Shown here in pieces: positions 50,301 to 59,199 of a stretch of 64,000 nucleotides of DNA. The position numbers were made by a program, and so were the translations under genes. A model generated the notes under the pieces. The model saw nothing but the letters and a program-made list of their open reading frames with translations. It made no database searches and was not told the DNA's origin. Source of the stretch: Lysobacteraceae bacterium NML07-0707. GTDB taxonomy: Bacteria; Pseudomonadota; Gammaproteobacteria; Xanthomonadales; Xanthomonadaceae. Numbering within the stretch: position 1 is the first letter of the stretch; each line of letters starts with the position of its first letter. Where the stretch lies: positions 58,777 through 122,776 of the forward strand of contig NWQT01000022.1 in the NCBI GenBank assembly GCA_002798295.1. The letters are read 5' to 3'.

Positions 50301-50912
50301 CAGAAGCTGGCCGACTTGTTTGCCATCGGGCAGTTTTTGCAGCTGCTGCAATAACGCCTGCGGAAATTGCGCCTGCAAATCATCAGGCAGACTCTGCTGC
50401 AGCACCCGTTTGAAGTCGGCGGCAATCTCGGCATGCCAGGCATCGCCATCCACCAGCGCATCGCCGGAAAAACGGCTGCCTGCGGCGAACGGATGCTCAC
50501 GCAGGATGCGGCTGCACAGGCTGTGCAAGGTGGACACCGGGGCGCTGTCGAGCTCGGCCAGGGCAAACTGCAAACGGGCGATATCGGTTTTCTTGAGCGC
50601 CGCATCCGTCCAACGCTCGGCCAGCCATGCCGCAGCCGGGTCGTTATCGGCTCCGTGCGTATGCGCCTGCGCCCATTCCAGCGCCCAGACGATGCGTGCG
50701 CGCAGGCGCTCGGAAAGCTCACTGGCCGCCGCCTTGGAGAAAGTGGTGACGATGATGCTGCCGGGGCTCAATTGCTTTTCCAGCAGCAGGCGCAGATACA
50801 GCACCGCAATCGTCCAGGTCTTGCCGGTACCGGCGCTGGCTTCAATCAGGCTGCGCCCGCCGGCATCCAGTTGCAGGCGGCGCCAGCCGGGCAAATGTGC
50901 TTGCTCACTCAT
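47328..50912 (-). CDS. recB: Exodeoxyribonuclease V subunit beta (RecB helicase-nuclease)
   Basis: A 1194-residue UvrD-family 3'-5' helicase with a C-terminal nuclease, the engine and nuclease of RecBCD. Walker A is ASAGTGKTWTI near the N-terminus; VDEFQDTD and LMTLHASKGLEFEVVF are helicase motifs. Nuclease residues D1076 (GKIDLVF) and D1089, K1091 (LDYKGN) keep the D-13-D-2-K spacing of E. coli D1067, D1080, K1082, so it looks active. recC overlaps it by four bases upstream and recD by ten downstream. Confidence 0.97.
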   Translation of the reverse strand: MSEQAHLPGWRRLQLDAGGRSLIEASAGTGKTWTIAVLYLRLLLEKQLSPGSIIVTTFSKAAASELSERLRARIVWALEWAQAHTHGADNDPAAAWLAERWTDAALKKTDIARLQFALAELDSAPVSTLHSLCSRILREHPFAAGSRFSGDALVDGDAWHAEIAADFKRVLQQSLPDDLQAQFPQALLQQLQKLPDGKQVGQLLAPATVVPQVQIDAWPDVSLAEVLRAAIPGLHKGKKSLIKGFENLAGFIETQGEIVPSLNELDALAKASYEGGAVTAAGKKIAATKEAFDHLPQLLALVEKHLNHSQQLLWQRIQDWVLQQKALSGERREQRSFDDLLAHVHQVLQAEAGQQARPLADALFAAWPVALVDEFQDTDGVQYGILDAIYRDIDGKPRGRMVMIGDPKQAIYRFRGGDIHSYLRAAASVADEARLGLTVNHRSSRPMVAAINQLYACAGAALDVDEGGYSSHIAYQQVEASGRRDATPFCVDGVPASQALYMVMEDEPPDSKGERELRALTAAANDITRMLAEGRHSIGGKPLEPRHIAVLLPKSAQIEKMQSLLQARGVPCVTSTGSNVFASDSAQHLQVLLHAVLHAEKQSLIRAALATPLYGMPLETIASLGMEDWQPISQRFHAWRELWQRRGVQALVDALLQQQGARLLAASHGERVLTDLRHLAEILQSEADAGLGPHELLAWLKDERNGGSDGEEEAREARRLRIESEAPRVKLMTLHASKGLEFEVVFLPLMWAHDERRETGLVALHDAHTGERQLRSDLAALAQNAQELQDERFRLLYVALTRSIYACIVHILPPERCQDGNRSNPASGTARTALDVMLARIQPALGSAELAAATPAIAWSKGWDVDSAVSPLVSSPPPVALSARKLPALPWTPLPSRHSFTTLTRGLPAADGSQADAASDEGSQAPLDEAAQFAPEAAPEHPQLLALSDIRGTAIGNAIHAIFEHRQIGQPVSAQTLLLHQSLQAQGLWGEAREGELLAEKLGHRIDAVLATPLAADMPALGCLPGSDLLAEMEFHFSLAHTSLQALREACGAHGEPALIPHEKRQLRGLMTGKIDLVFRHEGRFHVLDYKGNFLGHRVADYQDAALTDAMNHSHYRFQALLYTVALDRYLRQRLAGYCRDKHLGDSWYLFVRAVGLAPGAGIWRQRFGDALIDAVQAALPGDPFNQETQAICT

Positions 50913-53900
50913 GCCTTGAGTTCCATGAAATATTCAAGTTGCCCAGCCAGTGCACGGGCAAAGTCGCATAACTCGGCCAGGGCTTGCGAGCCTTCGGCAA
51001 AATCCTCATCGCCTGCCAAAAGCCGGGTATAGCCGGGGGCGTAATCACGCTCGCCATTGCCGCGCGCAGGCGCCCAGGCAGCAGCCACGGCACGGGCAAT
51101 ACTGGCCGCATCGGCTCCATCTTTTTGCATCGCCTGCCAGGCCGCCCAGCTAGTGCGCGGGAAATAACGCCGTGGCTGAAGCGCTGCATCACGCCAGGCT
51201 TGCAGCAGCCAGGCCAGACGCGCCTGCAGATGCTCACGTTCAATCTGGCCGCTGCGAAACAGGGCATCAGCTTGGTTGAGCGAAGCCAGCCAGGGGTCTT
51301 GCTGCGACCAGCTCAACGTGCAGTGCAACGGCAGCGTTTGCGGCAGGCTCAGGCGCGCCGCCAGCCAGTCGATGAAAATCCGGCAGCGCTTGTCAAAGCG
51401 CAGCTCGGGGTCGCCCCACTTGCCTTTGCCATCCTGTTCGGGATGCAGCAAGGTCAGCAGTTGCCTGCCGCCAGAAGGATGCGGCAGCAGATTGCGCACC
51501 TCCCCGGTGAGCCGCACCTGCCCATTTTGCAGCGGCAAGATAAGGTCAACCGGCAGGCGCTGCTTCTGCACGGCCTCGGTCAATACGCCCTGCTCGCGCA
51601 AACAGCCCGCCAAATAAAGAATCTGCTCGCGCTCCCGCTGCCAAGCCGCCTGCCCCAGCTGTCCCACTGGCAAACGGCCATCCAGCCGCAGCCAGTCGGG
51701 CATGACATCGCCCTGCCAGGCCGGGTCGGCCAGCGCTTCTTCAAACAGCAGGCGATGGGCGATGCTGTCCTGCCAGGAAAGCGCATCATCACTGGGCTCC
51801 TCGCCGCTCAGCCGGTCATCTTCCAGCGCCTCAAGGCTAAGCCGCATGCGTCCGTGCAGCAGTTGCTGCGCCGGGGCGCGCCAGTATTCGTGGAGCGCCG
51901 CAAGCGAGCATACGTCTTGCGGCGCGTGTTCGGCTTCTGCCTGCGGAAGCGGCCTGTCATCGGGCTGTTCATGTAGCCCGGCAAAGGCGGCCTGATAACT
52001 GAAAAGCCGCACATCACTGCCATCGAAATAGCGCCGGTCAAACGGCTGCAACGGGTGTTTGACCTGCCAGGGCGCGGCTGTTTTCATCGCCTCCGAGCAG
52101 GCACTGTCGGCACGCCCAAGTACCGCCATCAACTCGGCCAGGGGCGAGGCCGGGTTGCGCGGCTTGCCATCCTGCACACCTTCGCCCAAATAGGAAAGAT
52201 GCAGCTGCTCCCTGGCGGACATCAGCGTTTCCAGAAACAGATAGCGGTCATCATGACGCTGGTCACGGTCGCCACGGCGGCGCAGGCGGCTCATCAAGTC
52301 CAGCCCGCCATCATCGGCACTGCGCGGGAACTCGCCCTCGTTCAAGCCCAGCACGGCGATAAAGCGGAACGGGATGGCGCGCTGCGGCACCATGCCGCTG
52401 AAGGTCACGCCGCCCAGCAGAAACGGCTGGCGCTCGGGCACTGCCTGCAAGGCCGCTTGCAGCCAGTCCGCCGCCACCCGGAAATGCAGCTGCGGGTCAA
52501 GCCCGGCCACCGCAGGCTCGTTGCGCAGCCCGGCAATGACGCGCTTGAGCGCCTGCCAGGCTTCCTGCGCGGCGGCATCCTGCGCATCCACGCGCAGCAA
52601 TGCCTCACAAAGCGCATCGAAATACTGCGCCCAGTCGCTGGCCGGCAGGCTGCTATCGGCCAGCGTGAGCATTTTCCGCGCTTGTTGCAGCAGCGCATCC
52701 AGGGCGCCGAGCGCGGCCGTATCGCTCGCCCCCAGATGCGCCAGCGGCAGCATTTCCGTGCCATCAGGCAGCCTCAATACTTCGACCGCATCGCCGCCGG
52801 CATCGCTGGCCAGATAGCCAGCCATCATCCGGTCCATGCCCCAGGCAAAGCCATGCTCGGCGATGGCCGGCACACCAAAGCTGGCGCGATGCGCCGCATC
52901 CAGCGACCAGGCCACCCGCGATTGCGCCAGATGCTCGCCCAGGCTGTGCAGCGCCTCGGCATCCAGCCCGAAGCGGCGCATCACTTCCGGCAGGCTCAAA
53001 ATATCCAGCACTTCGCTTACTTGCAGCCGCGAGGCGGGCATTGAGAGCAGGCGCAAAAAGGCAGTAAACAGCGAATGCGTGGCCGACATCGGCACATCGG
53101 CGCTGTGGTAGGGCAGCGGCTCGGCGGGGTTGCCCGGCTCGCCAAACAGCGCCGGAATCAGTGGCAGATAGCGACGCATGTCCGGCGCCATCACCAGCAT
53201 TTGTCCAGGCTCGATGCCACTGGCGCGCGCAGAGAGCATCGCATCATGCAGGATTTCCAGCTCGCGCTGCGGGGTATGCGCCAGATGGATGCGCAGCGAA
53301 GCATCCTGTTTTTCCCGCGCCACATCATCCGCCGGCAGCAGCAGCGCCTCATCCAGATGACGGATGCTCTGCTGCAAGCGCATCAGGCGATTGGGGGCTT
53401 CAAAGCGCTCATCATCCTGCCAGTGGCGGATGTCCTCACGCACCTCGCCTTCAAGCAGGCTGCTGAAAAAATGCTGCCCCAGCCTGCCCCAGCGCGAGAG
53501 CAATTCATGCCGCGCCGGCCGCCACCAGTCGTTACCTTCGGCCGCAGCAATCAGCGCATCTTCCTGCTGCCGCCAAAGATCGGCATGGCCATCTTCCAGC
53601 ACCCCCCAGTAATCACGGCAGGGGTCGGGCAGATACAGCGCCACCAGCGCATGCCGGGCATAGGCGCGCAAAATGGCAAGCTCCGAAGGCGCAAGATGAC
53701 TGGAGCCAAACACGTGCAATGCGGGCAAGGGCTGCCCAGTTCGCGTCTGCAATACGTGCTCCAGCTTTGCCAGGAGCTGCGCGCGATGCGTGCCCAGCTG
53801 CGCTACGGCATGCTGCCAAAGCGGCGCCAGAAGTTGCGATTCGTTCACCTGCCACTGCCCGCCCTGCCCCGCGGTGGCATAGCGATGCTGCCCCTGTCCC

Positions 53901-54433
53901 CAGGCATGCAGCCAGTCCGGGCGATACACCAGATAGCGCGAATACAAACGCGCCAGACGGTCGGCCAGTTGATAACGGCGACGCGCACGCTCAGCGACAG
54001 GCAGGGCTTCATCCAGAAACGCCGCGATGCGCGGGTCATTCAAACCCTTGACCTGCGCCGCATCACCCAGCCACTCGTGGAGATTCCAGCGCAGATGCTG
54101 GCGCTGCCAGCGCGGCAGGGACAGCGCACGCTCGCCCAGCTGCGCCTGCGCCAGCCGGTCTATCCAGCTTGAAGGCAGCAGCACTTGCAGATTGGCAACA
54201 ATGCCCTGCACGCCCATTTGCCGCGCCAGCGCCCCGCTCAACCACTGCTTCATGCCCGGATGCGCGGCCAATACCGTCTGCGCCTGCAACGGGTCTTCAT
54301 CGGCGGTGGCGGCCAGCAAATCACGCAGCGGCGCCAACAAGGCCTCCAGCCGCGAAGCACGATAGATCACCAGCCCGTGCTCATGCTCGGCAGGCGCAAA
54401 AACAGGCAGTTGGGAAGCGGCATGGGAACTCAT
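50909..54433 (-). CDS. recC: Exodeoxyribonuclease V subunit gamma (RecC)
   Basis: A 1174-residue RecC subunit, the inactive helicase-like scaffold that scans for Chi sites. Family features are the N-terminal YRASRLEALLAPLRDLLA start, LHVFGSSHLAPSELAILRAYA, LVMAPDMRRYLPLIPA and PFRFIAVLGLNEGEFPR. Length is close to the usual 1100-1200. The ATG at 54433 matches the family start; it is the first gene of recC-recB-recD and is divergent from an EamA transporter with 73 bases between. Confidence 0.95.
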   Translation of the reverse strand: MSSHAASQLPVFAPAEHEHGLVIYRASRLEALLAPLRDLLAATADEDPLQAQTVLAAHPGMKQWLSGALARQMGVQGIVANLQVLLPSSWIDRLAQAQLGERALSLPRWQRQHLRWNLHEWLGDAAQVKGLNDPRIAAFLDEALPVAERARRRYQLADRLARLYSRYLVYRPDWLHAWGQGQHRYATAGQGGQWQVNESQLLAPLWQHAVAQLGTHRAQLLAKLEHVLQTRTGQPLPALHVFGSSHLAPSELAILRAYARHALVALYLPDPCRDYWGVLEDGHADLWRQQEDALIAAAEGNDWWRPARHELLSRWGRLGQHFFSSLLEGEVREDIRHWQDDERFEAPNRLMRLQQSIRHLDEALLLPADDVAREKQDASLRIHLAHTPQRELEILHDAMLSARASGIEPGQMLVMAPDMRRYLPLIPALFGEPGNPAEPLPYHSADVPMSATHSLFTAFLRLLSMPASRLQVSEVLDILSLPEVMRRFGLDAEALHSLGEHLAQSRVAWSLDAAHRASFGVPAIAEHGFAWGMDRMMAGYLASDAGGDAVEVLRLPDGTEMLPLAHLGASDTAALGALDALLQQARKMLTLADSSLPASDWAQYFDALCEALLRVDAQDAAAQEAWQALKRVIAGLRNEPAVAGLDPQLHFRVAADWLQAALQAVPERQPFLLGGVTFSGMVPQRAIPFRFIAVLGLNEGEFPRSADDGGLDLMSRLRRRGDRDQRHDDRYLFLETLMSAREQLHLSYLGEGVQDGKPRNPASPLAELMAVLGRADSACSEAMKTAAPWQVKHPLQPFDRRYFDGSDVRLFSYQAAFAGLHEQPDDRPLPQAEAEHAPQDVCSLAALHEYWRAPAQQLLHGRMRLSLEALEDDRLSGEEPSDDALSWQDSIAHRLLFEEALADPAWQGDVMPDWLRLDGRLPVGQLGQAAWQREREQILYLAGCLREQGVLTEAVQKQRLPVDLILPLQNGQVRLTGEVRNLLPHPSGGRQLLTLLHPEQDGKGKWGDPELRFDKRCRIFIDWLAARLSLPQTLPLHCTLSWSQQDPWLASLNQADALFRSGQIEREHLQARLAWLLQAWRDAALQPRRYFPRTSWAAWQAMQKDGADAASIARAVAAAWAPARGNGERDYAPGYTRLLAGDEDFAEGSQALAELCDFARALAGQLEYFMELKA

Positions 54434-54506
54434 GCTGATAATGATGCCGCAAGCCTGTCGCAAATCCTGCGATTTAAACTGGCCAGAGTTTCCAACCCAT
54501 CACTTC

Positions 54507-55370
54507 ATGTCATCCCCACCCCCTACCCGTGATATCGCGCTTTCAGCCCTGGCTCCACTGATCTGGGGCTCGACCTACTGGGTGACGGTGGCGTTTTTGC
54601 CCGCCGACCGCCCATTTACCGCCGCCGTGCTGCGCTGCCTGCCCGCAGGCATCTTGCTGCTGCTGTTGGCTCGCAACCTGCCTGCACGTGATGAATGGCC
54701 TCGGCTGGCGCTGCTGGCGTTTTTCAATATCGCCTGGTTTCAGGGCATGTTGTTCGTTTCTGCCTACCGCCTGCCGGGCGGTGTGGCCGCCATCCTCACC
54801 GCCACGCAAGTCTTGATGGTGCTGGCGCTGGGCTGGTTGCTGGGCAAACAAGCCCCTTCGCGGCTGGCCTGGATCTCGGCCATCGTGGGGATTGCCGGGG
54901 TGGCGTTATTGGTGCATTCCCCCAAAGCGGCATTTGATGGCATCGGCATTGCCGCGGCGCTTTCAGGCGCCGCCGCTGTGGCATTGGGGTTGCATTTCTC
55001 CAAACACTGGCAAAGCACGCTGCCGGTGCTGGCCTTTACCGGCTGGCAGCTACTGCTGGGCGGCGCGATGTTGCTGCCGGTGGCACTGCTTACCGAGCCT
55101 CTGCCGCAACAATTGACCTGGCAAAATATCGGCGGCTACCTGTACCTGTGCCTGTTTGGCTCGGTACTGGCCTATCTGCTGTTCTTCCGTGGCCTGCGTC
55201 GCCTGCCCGCTGCCCTGGTCGCTTCCCTTGGCCTGTTAAGCCCGGTCTGTGCTTTCGTGCTCGGCTGGCTGTTGCTTGGTCAAACCCTGGACGGCAAAGG
55301 CATCCTCGGCTTTGTACTGATACTTGCGGCCATCATCGGCGTGCAAAGGGCCACGCGCAGTAGCGGCTGA
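54507..55370 (+). CDS. EamA family transporter
   Basis: A 287-residue inner-membrane protein with ten helices in two EamA repeats; APLIWGSTYWVTVAFLPADRP near the start and LLGLLLLGQTL-type C-terminal features are family-like. Substrate unknown (amino-acid or metabolite export is common). The ATG at 54507 fits the family start. It is divergent from recC and convergent with the transglycosylase gene. Confidence 0.87.
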   Translation: MSSPPPTRDIALSALAPLIWGSTYWVTVAFLPADRPFTAAVLRCLPAGILLLLLARNLPARDEWPRLALLAFFNIAWFQGMLFVSAYRLPGGVAAILTATQVLMVLALGWLLGKQAPSRLAWISAIVGIAGVALLVHSPKAAFDGIGIAAALSGAAAVALGLHFSKHWQSTLPVLAFTGWQLLLGGAMLLPVALLTEPLPQQLTWQNIGGYLYLCLFGSVLAYLLFFRGLRRLPAALVASLGLLSPVCAFVLGWLLLGQTLDGKGILGFVLILAAIIGVQRATRSSG

Positions 55371-55393
55371 AAGTCACTGCGCAGCCCTTGCCA

Positions 55394-56623
55394 TCAGCGC
55401 CCTTCGCGCAAGGCTTTCAGCAGTTTTGTACCCGCCCGGCCATCTTGCGGCCAGCCAAGCCGTGCCTGCTCCCTGCTGATGGCTTCGCGGCTGGCACGCC
55501 CCAGCATACCGTCCACTTTGCCGATATCGTGACCGCGCGCAAGCAGCAGACGTTGCAGCTCCATGCGCTCGTCACGTCCAAGGCCGGGGTCATCGGTTGG
55601 CCATGCCTGCACCAGCCCCGGCTCGCCGCGCAGTGCATTGGCAAGCAGCGCAATTGCCAGCGCATAGCTCTCGGCCGCGTTATAGCTGTAAATGGCGTCG
55701 TAGTTTTTGAAAACGATAAACGCCGGGCCATTGACGCCGGTCGGCGCCAATACCGCTGCGCGGGTGTCGGCAGGCAAGCCCATCGGTTTGCCATCCACGC
55801 GGACTATGCCCATCGCCTGCCATTGGCCCAAGGGTTTGCGCTGGGTTCTGCCCGCCAATGCCACATTGAAGCCACGCGGCAGCCGTACTTCATAGCCCCA
55901 GGGCTGGCCGCTGCGCCAGCCCGAGCGCAGCAAATAGTTGGCAGTGGAAGCCAGCGCATCGGGAATACTGCCGACCAAGTCGCGGCGGCCATCGCCGTCA
56001 AAATCCACGGCGATGCGGTTATAGGTGGAGGGCATGAACTGGGTATGGCCAAATGCCCCGGCCCAGGAGCCTTTCAGCTCGGCAGGTGCCACGTCGCCGC
56101 GCTGGATGATTTTCAGCACTTCGAACAGCTCGCTGCGGAAAAACGCCTGACGGCGGCCAAAGCAGGCCAGTGTGCCCAGTGACTGCTGCAACGAGCGCTG
56201 CCCAAAGTTCTGCCCGTAATCGCTTTCCACGCCCCAGACTGCGACCACGGTGGCCGGGTCAACACCGTAACGCGCCTGCACCCGGCGCAGCACATCGGCA
56301 TGTGTGACCAGCCGCTCGCGGCCTTCGCGCACCCGGCGCGCATCCACCAGCATCGCCAGATAATCCCAAAGCGGCGTGGAAAACTCCGGCTGGCGGTTCA
56401 AAAGCGGCAGCACGCTCATGTCCGGGGTGATGTGCATGGCATGGCGCTCGAAGGTCGCTGCATTCACGCCCGCTGCCGCTGCCGCAGGTTTCAGGCTCGC
56501 CATGCAGCGCGAGAACTGCGCCGCCTCCTCGGCGCTGGCAGCCACTGGCGCGCTCTGCGCAACAGCCAGCGGCATCCAGCCAGACAGCACGGCGAAGGTG
56601 ATATGACGGCATAAGCGGGACAT
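55394..56623 (-). CDS. Lytic murein transglycosylase, MltB family, with peptidoglycan-binding domain
   Basis: A 409-residue exported cell-wall enzyme cleaving the glycan strands of peptidoglycan with formation of 1,6-anhydro ends. The signal peptide (about 1-22, cleavage after AVA) is followed by the MltB-type catalytic domain with the catalytic Glu in VWGVESDYGQ, and GAFGHTQFMPSTY. A C-terminal peptidoglycan-binding domain (about 345-409) begins GRDERMELQRLL. No lipobox, so it is soluble in the periplasm. GGAAGGAAG precedes the ATG at 56623. It is divergent from the PLP-enzyme gene. Confidence 0.9.
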   Translation of the reverse strand: MSRLCRHITFAVLSGWMPLAVAQSAPVAASAEEAAQFSRCMASLKPAAAAAGVNAATFERHAMHITPDMSVLPLLNRQPEFSTPLWDYLAMLVDARRVREGRERLVTHADVLRRVQARYGVDPATVVAVWGVESDYGQNFGQRSLQQSLGTLACFGRRQAFFRSELFEVLKIIQRGDVAPAELKGSWAGAFGHTQFMPSTYNRIAVDFDGDGRRDLVGSIPDALASTANYLLRSGWRSGQPWGYEVRLPRGFNVALAGRTQRKPLGQWQAMGIVRVDGKPMGLPADTRAAVLAPTGVNGPAFIVFKNYDAIYSYNAAESYALAIALLANALRGEPGLVQAWPTDDPGLGRDERMELQRLLLARGHDIGKVDGMLGRASREAISREQARLGWPQDGRAGTKLLKALREGR

Positions 56624-56765
56624 GGGACTTCCTTCCAAAAACAGCCCGCCATCATGCCAGCGATGGCAATACAAGGCCAATGCGCCGCAGCCAATTGCAT
56701 CGCGGCGTTTAGCAGCGCAGACTGCCAAGGTGTGCTGTCGTCCTCATCACGATGGAGTCTGCCTC

Positions 56766-57935
56766 ATGTCCAAACCACAGCGTTTTGCCACACGCGCCAC
56801 GCATGCAGGCCGGGAAGATTTTTCCGCACTGTGCGTACATGCCCCGCCACTGGATTTGTCCACCACTTATCCATTGCAGGATTTGGCCAGCGGCACGGAG
56901 AGTTTCGATGCACTGGTCGCCGGCGCAGCCACTGCCAGCAACCCGATTTATGCCCGGCTTTGCAATCCCACCGTCGCCCGTACCGAACGCGCCCTGGCTG
57001 AACTTGAGGAAACCGAAGCCTGTGTTGCCTATGCCTCGGGGATGGCGGCCTTGACTGCCGTACTGCTGGCGCGGGCGACCCACGGCCGTCATATGCTGGC
57101 GGTGCGCCCGCTGTATGGCACCTCCGACCACCTGCTTGCCAGCGGTCTTTTGGGCATCGAGGTGGAGTTTGTCGAGCCTGGCGAAATCGAAGCGAAAAAG
57201 CGCGCCGCAACTTCGCTCATCATCATCGAAACCCCGGCCAACCCAACCCTTGACCTGGTGGATATCGCCGCAGTGGTCAGGGCCGCAGGCGATGTGCCGG
57301 TGCTGGTGGACTCCACCTTTGCCACCCCGGTACTGCAATTGCCTGCACGGCTGGGCGCGCGCTTTGTCCTGCACAGCGCCACCAAGTTTCTGGCAGGTCA
57401 CGGCGATGTGATTGCCGGCGTGGTGTGCTGCAATGAGGCCGATGCTGCCGCGCTGCGCACGGTGCGCGCCGCGACTGGCGCCCTGCTGCACCCGCTGGCG
57501 GCCTATCTGCTGCATCGCGGCCTGCCCACGCTGGAGTTGCGGGTACGACAGGCCGAGGCCAATGCCAAGACACTTGCCGAGCGGCTGGCGCAGCACCCTG
57601 CCATCAAGGCCGTGCATTACCCGGGGCTTGGCACGGTCAAAAACGCCGCGCTTGTGCAAAGCCAGATGCAAGGCCCGGGCAGCCTGATGGCCTTCGAACT
57701 GCATGGCGGTTTTGAAGCAGCCAGCCAGGTGATGCGCAAGGTAGGGCTGATTACCCCGGCCGTGAGCCTGGGCTCAGTGGACAGCCTGATCCAGCATCCA
57801 GCAGGGCTTACCCATCGGGTGGTGGATGAGAAGGTACAGCAGCAGCATGGCATCACTGCCGGACTGCTGCGACTGTCGGTTGGCATCGAACATGTCGATG
57901 ACCTGTGGCAGGACTTGGCCGCAGCGCTGGGTTAA
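56766..57935 (+). CDS. PLP-dependent trans-sulfuration enzyme (cystathionine gamma-synthase/lyase family)
   Basis: A 389-residue aminotransferase-fold enzyme of the Cys/Met metabolism family. YARLCNPT (Y62, R64), LYGTSDHLL (Y117) and the PLP Lys at 207 in HSATKFLAGHGD are all in place. Methionine gamma-lyases usually carry Cys after YG in the Y117 motif; here it is Thr, so a cystathionine synthase/lyase or O-acyl-homoserine sulfhydrylase is more likely, but the substrate is open. GGAG lies ten bases before the ATG. Confidence 0.85.
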   Translation: MSKPQRFATRATHAGREDFSALCVHAPPLDLSTTYPLQDLASGTESFDALVAGAATASNPIYARLCNPTVARTERALAELEETEACVAYASGMAALTAVLLARATHGRHMLAVRPLYGTSDHLLASGLLGIEVEFVEPGEIEAKKRAATSLIIIETPANPTLDLVDIAAVVRAAGDVPVLVDSTFATPVLQLPARLGARFVLHSATKFLAGHGDVIAGVVCCNEADAAALRTVRAATGALLHPLAAYLLHRGLPTLELRVRQAEANAKTLAERLAQHPAIKAVHYPGLGTVKNAALVQSQMQGPGSLMAFELHGGFEAASQVMRKVGLITPAVSLGSVDSLIQHPAGLTHRVVDEKVQQQHGITAGLLRLSVGIEHVDDLWQDLAAALG

Positions 57936-57938
57936 GGC

Positions 57939-59171
57939 TCAGTCGCGCAGTAGCGCGTCGATTGCCTTGCGGTAATCGGCGGCGATTGTTTCCCGGGCGA
58001 TATGCACGCCATCGCGCACTAACACCTTGCCCGCCACTTGCACGGTCTTGATGGCATTGCGGTTACCGGCAAACAGCCAGCGGTCGGCAATGTCCTGCTC
58101 GGTTGCGCCAATCAAGGCCGGGATGCCCGCATCCAGCTCAATAGAGTCTTCGCAGGCGAAAAAGCCGGTGGCGGTGGCGGCGCTTTCCCATACGCCTTGC
58201 AACAGGGTTTGGGCAACGCTGGGGCACTTGGGGGTCGAGGCGATATTGCGGCGCTGGCGAATCAGCCGCTGGCCGTATTCCAGCCAGCGCAATTCTTCCA
58301 CGGGCGATACCGAGACATGCGAATCCGAACCCACGCCCCAGCGACCACCGGCATCCAGATAGTCGCGCAGCGGGAACAGGCCATCGCCCAGATTGGCTTC
58401 GGTGGTGGTGCAAATCGCCACCACGGCCTGGCTTTGCGCAATGCCGGCGACTTCCGCCGCATCCAGATGGGTGGCGTGCACCAAGGTCCAGTGCTGATCG
58501 ACCTCGGCATGATCCAGGAGCCACTGAACCGGGCGTGCGCCGCGCACGGCCACGCATTCGTCCACCTCGGCCTGTTGTTCGGCGATATGGATATGCACCG
58601 GGGTCTGGCGCGGCAGCGCGGTCAGCACTTCGCGCATGGCATCAGGCGCCACCGCGCGCAGGCTGTGCAGTGCGCAGCCGACCCGCAGCATCGGGTTCTG
58701 CTGTGCATGCAGGCGATGGAACAGGCGCAGATAGTCTTCCAGCGTGTGGCCGAAACGGCGCTGGCGCTCGGAAAGCGCGCGCCCATCGAAGCCGCCCTGC
58801 ATGTACAGCACCGGCAGCAGTGTGAGGCGAATACCGGTTTGCTGGGCGGCCTCAATCAGCGCCTGCGACATCGCCGCCGCGTCTGCATACGCCTTGCCAT
58901 CGGGTGCATGATGCAGATAGTGAAACTCGCAGACCCGGGTAAAGCCCGCTTCCAGCATCTCCGCATACAACTGCGCCGCCACCGCTCGCAGATATTCCGG
59001 GGTGAAACGCGCCGCCATGGCATACATGGTTTCGCGCCAGGTCCAGAAGGAATCATTCGGATCACCCTGACGCTCGGCCATCCCGGCCATGGCGCGCTGG
59101 AAAGCGTGCGAATGCAGGTTGGCGATGCCCGGCAGGTGCCAGCCGTTTTGCTGATAGCGGATACTGTTCAT
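57939..59171 (-). CDS. hutF: Formimidoylglutamate deiminase, N-terminally short
   Basis: A 410-residue amidohydrolase that turns N-formimino-glutamate into N-formylglutamate and ammonia in histidine breakdown. Metal-binding HxH is in GIANLHSHAFQRAMAGM (near residue 20), with HIHIAEQQAEV, LVHATHLDAAEV and VGSDSHVSVSPVEELR downstream. Most HutF proteins have about 45 residues before the HxH; here only about 20, so the N-terminal beta-sandwich strands are missing or the true start is upstream (frame open to 59255, into hutI). It is divergent from hutI. Confidence 0.88.
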   Translation of the reverse strand: MNSIRYQQNGWHLPGIANLHSHAFQRAMAGMAERQGDPNDSFWTWRETMYAMAARFTPEYLRAVAAQLYAEMLEAGFTRVCEFHYLHHAPDGKAYADAAAMSQALIEAAQQTGIRLTLLPVLYMQGGFDGRALSERQRRFGHTLEDYLRLFHRLHAQQNPMLRVGCALHSLRAVAPDAMREVLTALPRQTPVHIHIAEQQAEVDECVAVRGARPVQWLLDHAEVDQHWTLVHATHLDAAEVAGIAQSQAVVAICTTTEANLGDGLFPLRDYLDAGGRWGVGSDSHVSVSPVEELRWLEYGQRLIRQRRNIASTPKCPSVAQTLLQGVWESAATATGFFACEDSIELDAGIPALIGATEQDIADRWLFAGNRNAIKTVQVAGKVLVRDGVHIARETIAADYRKAIDALLRD

Positions 59172-59199
59172 CCTTTCATTTTCGCTCAAACCCGATTCG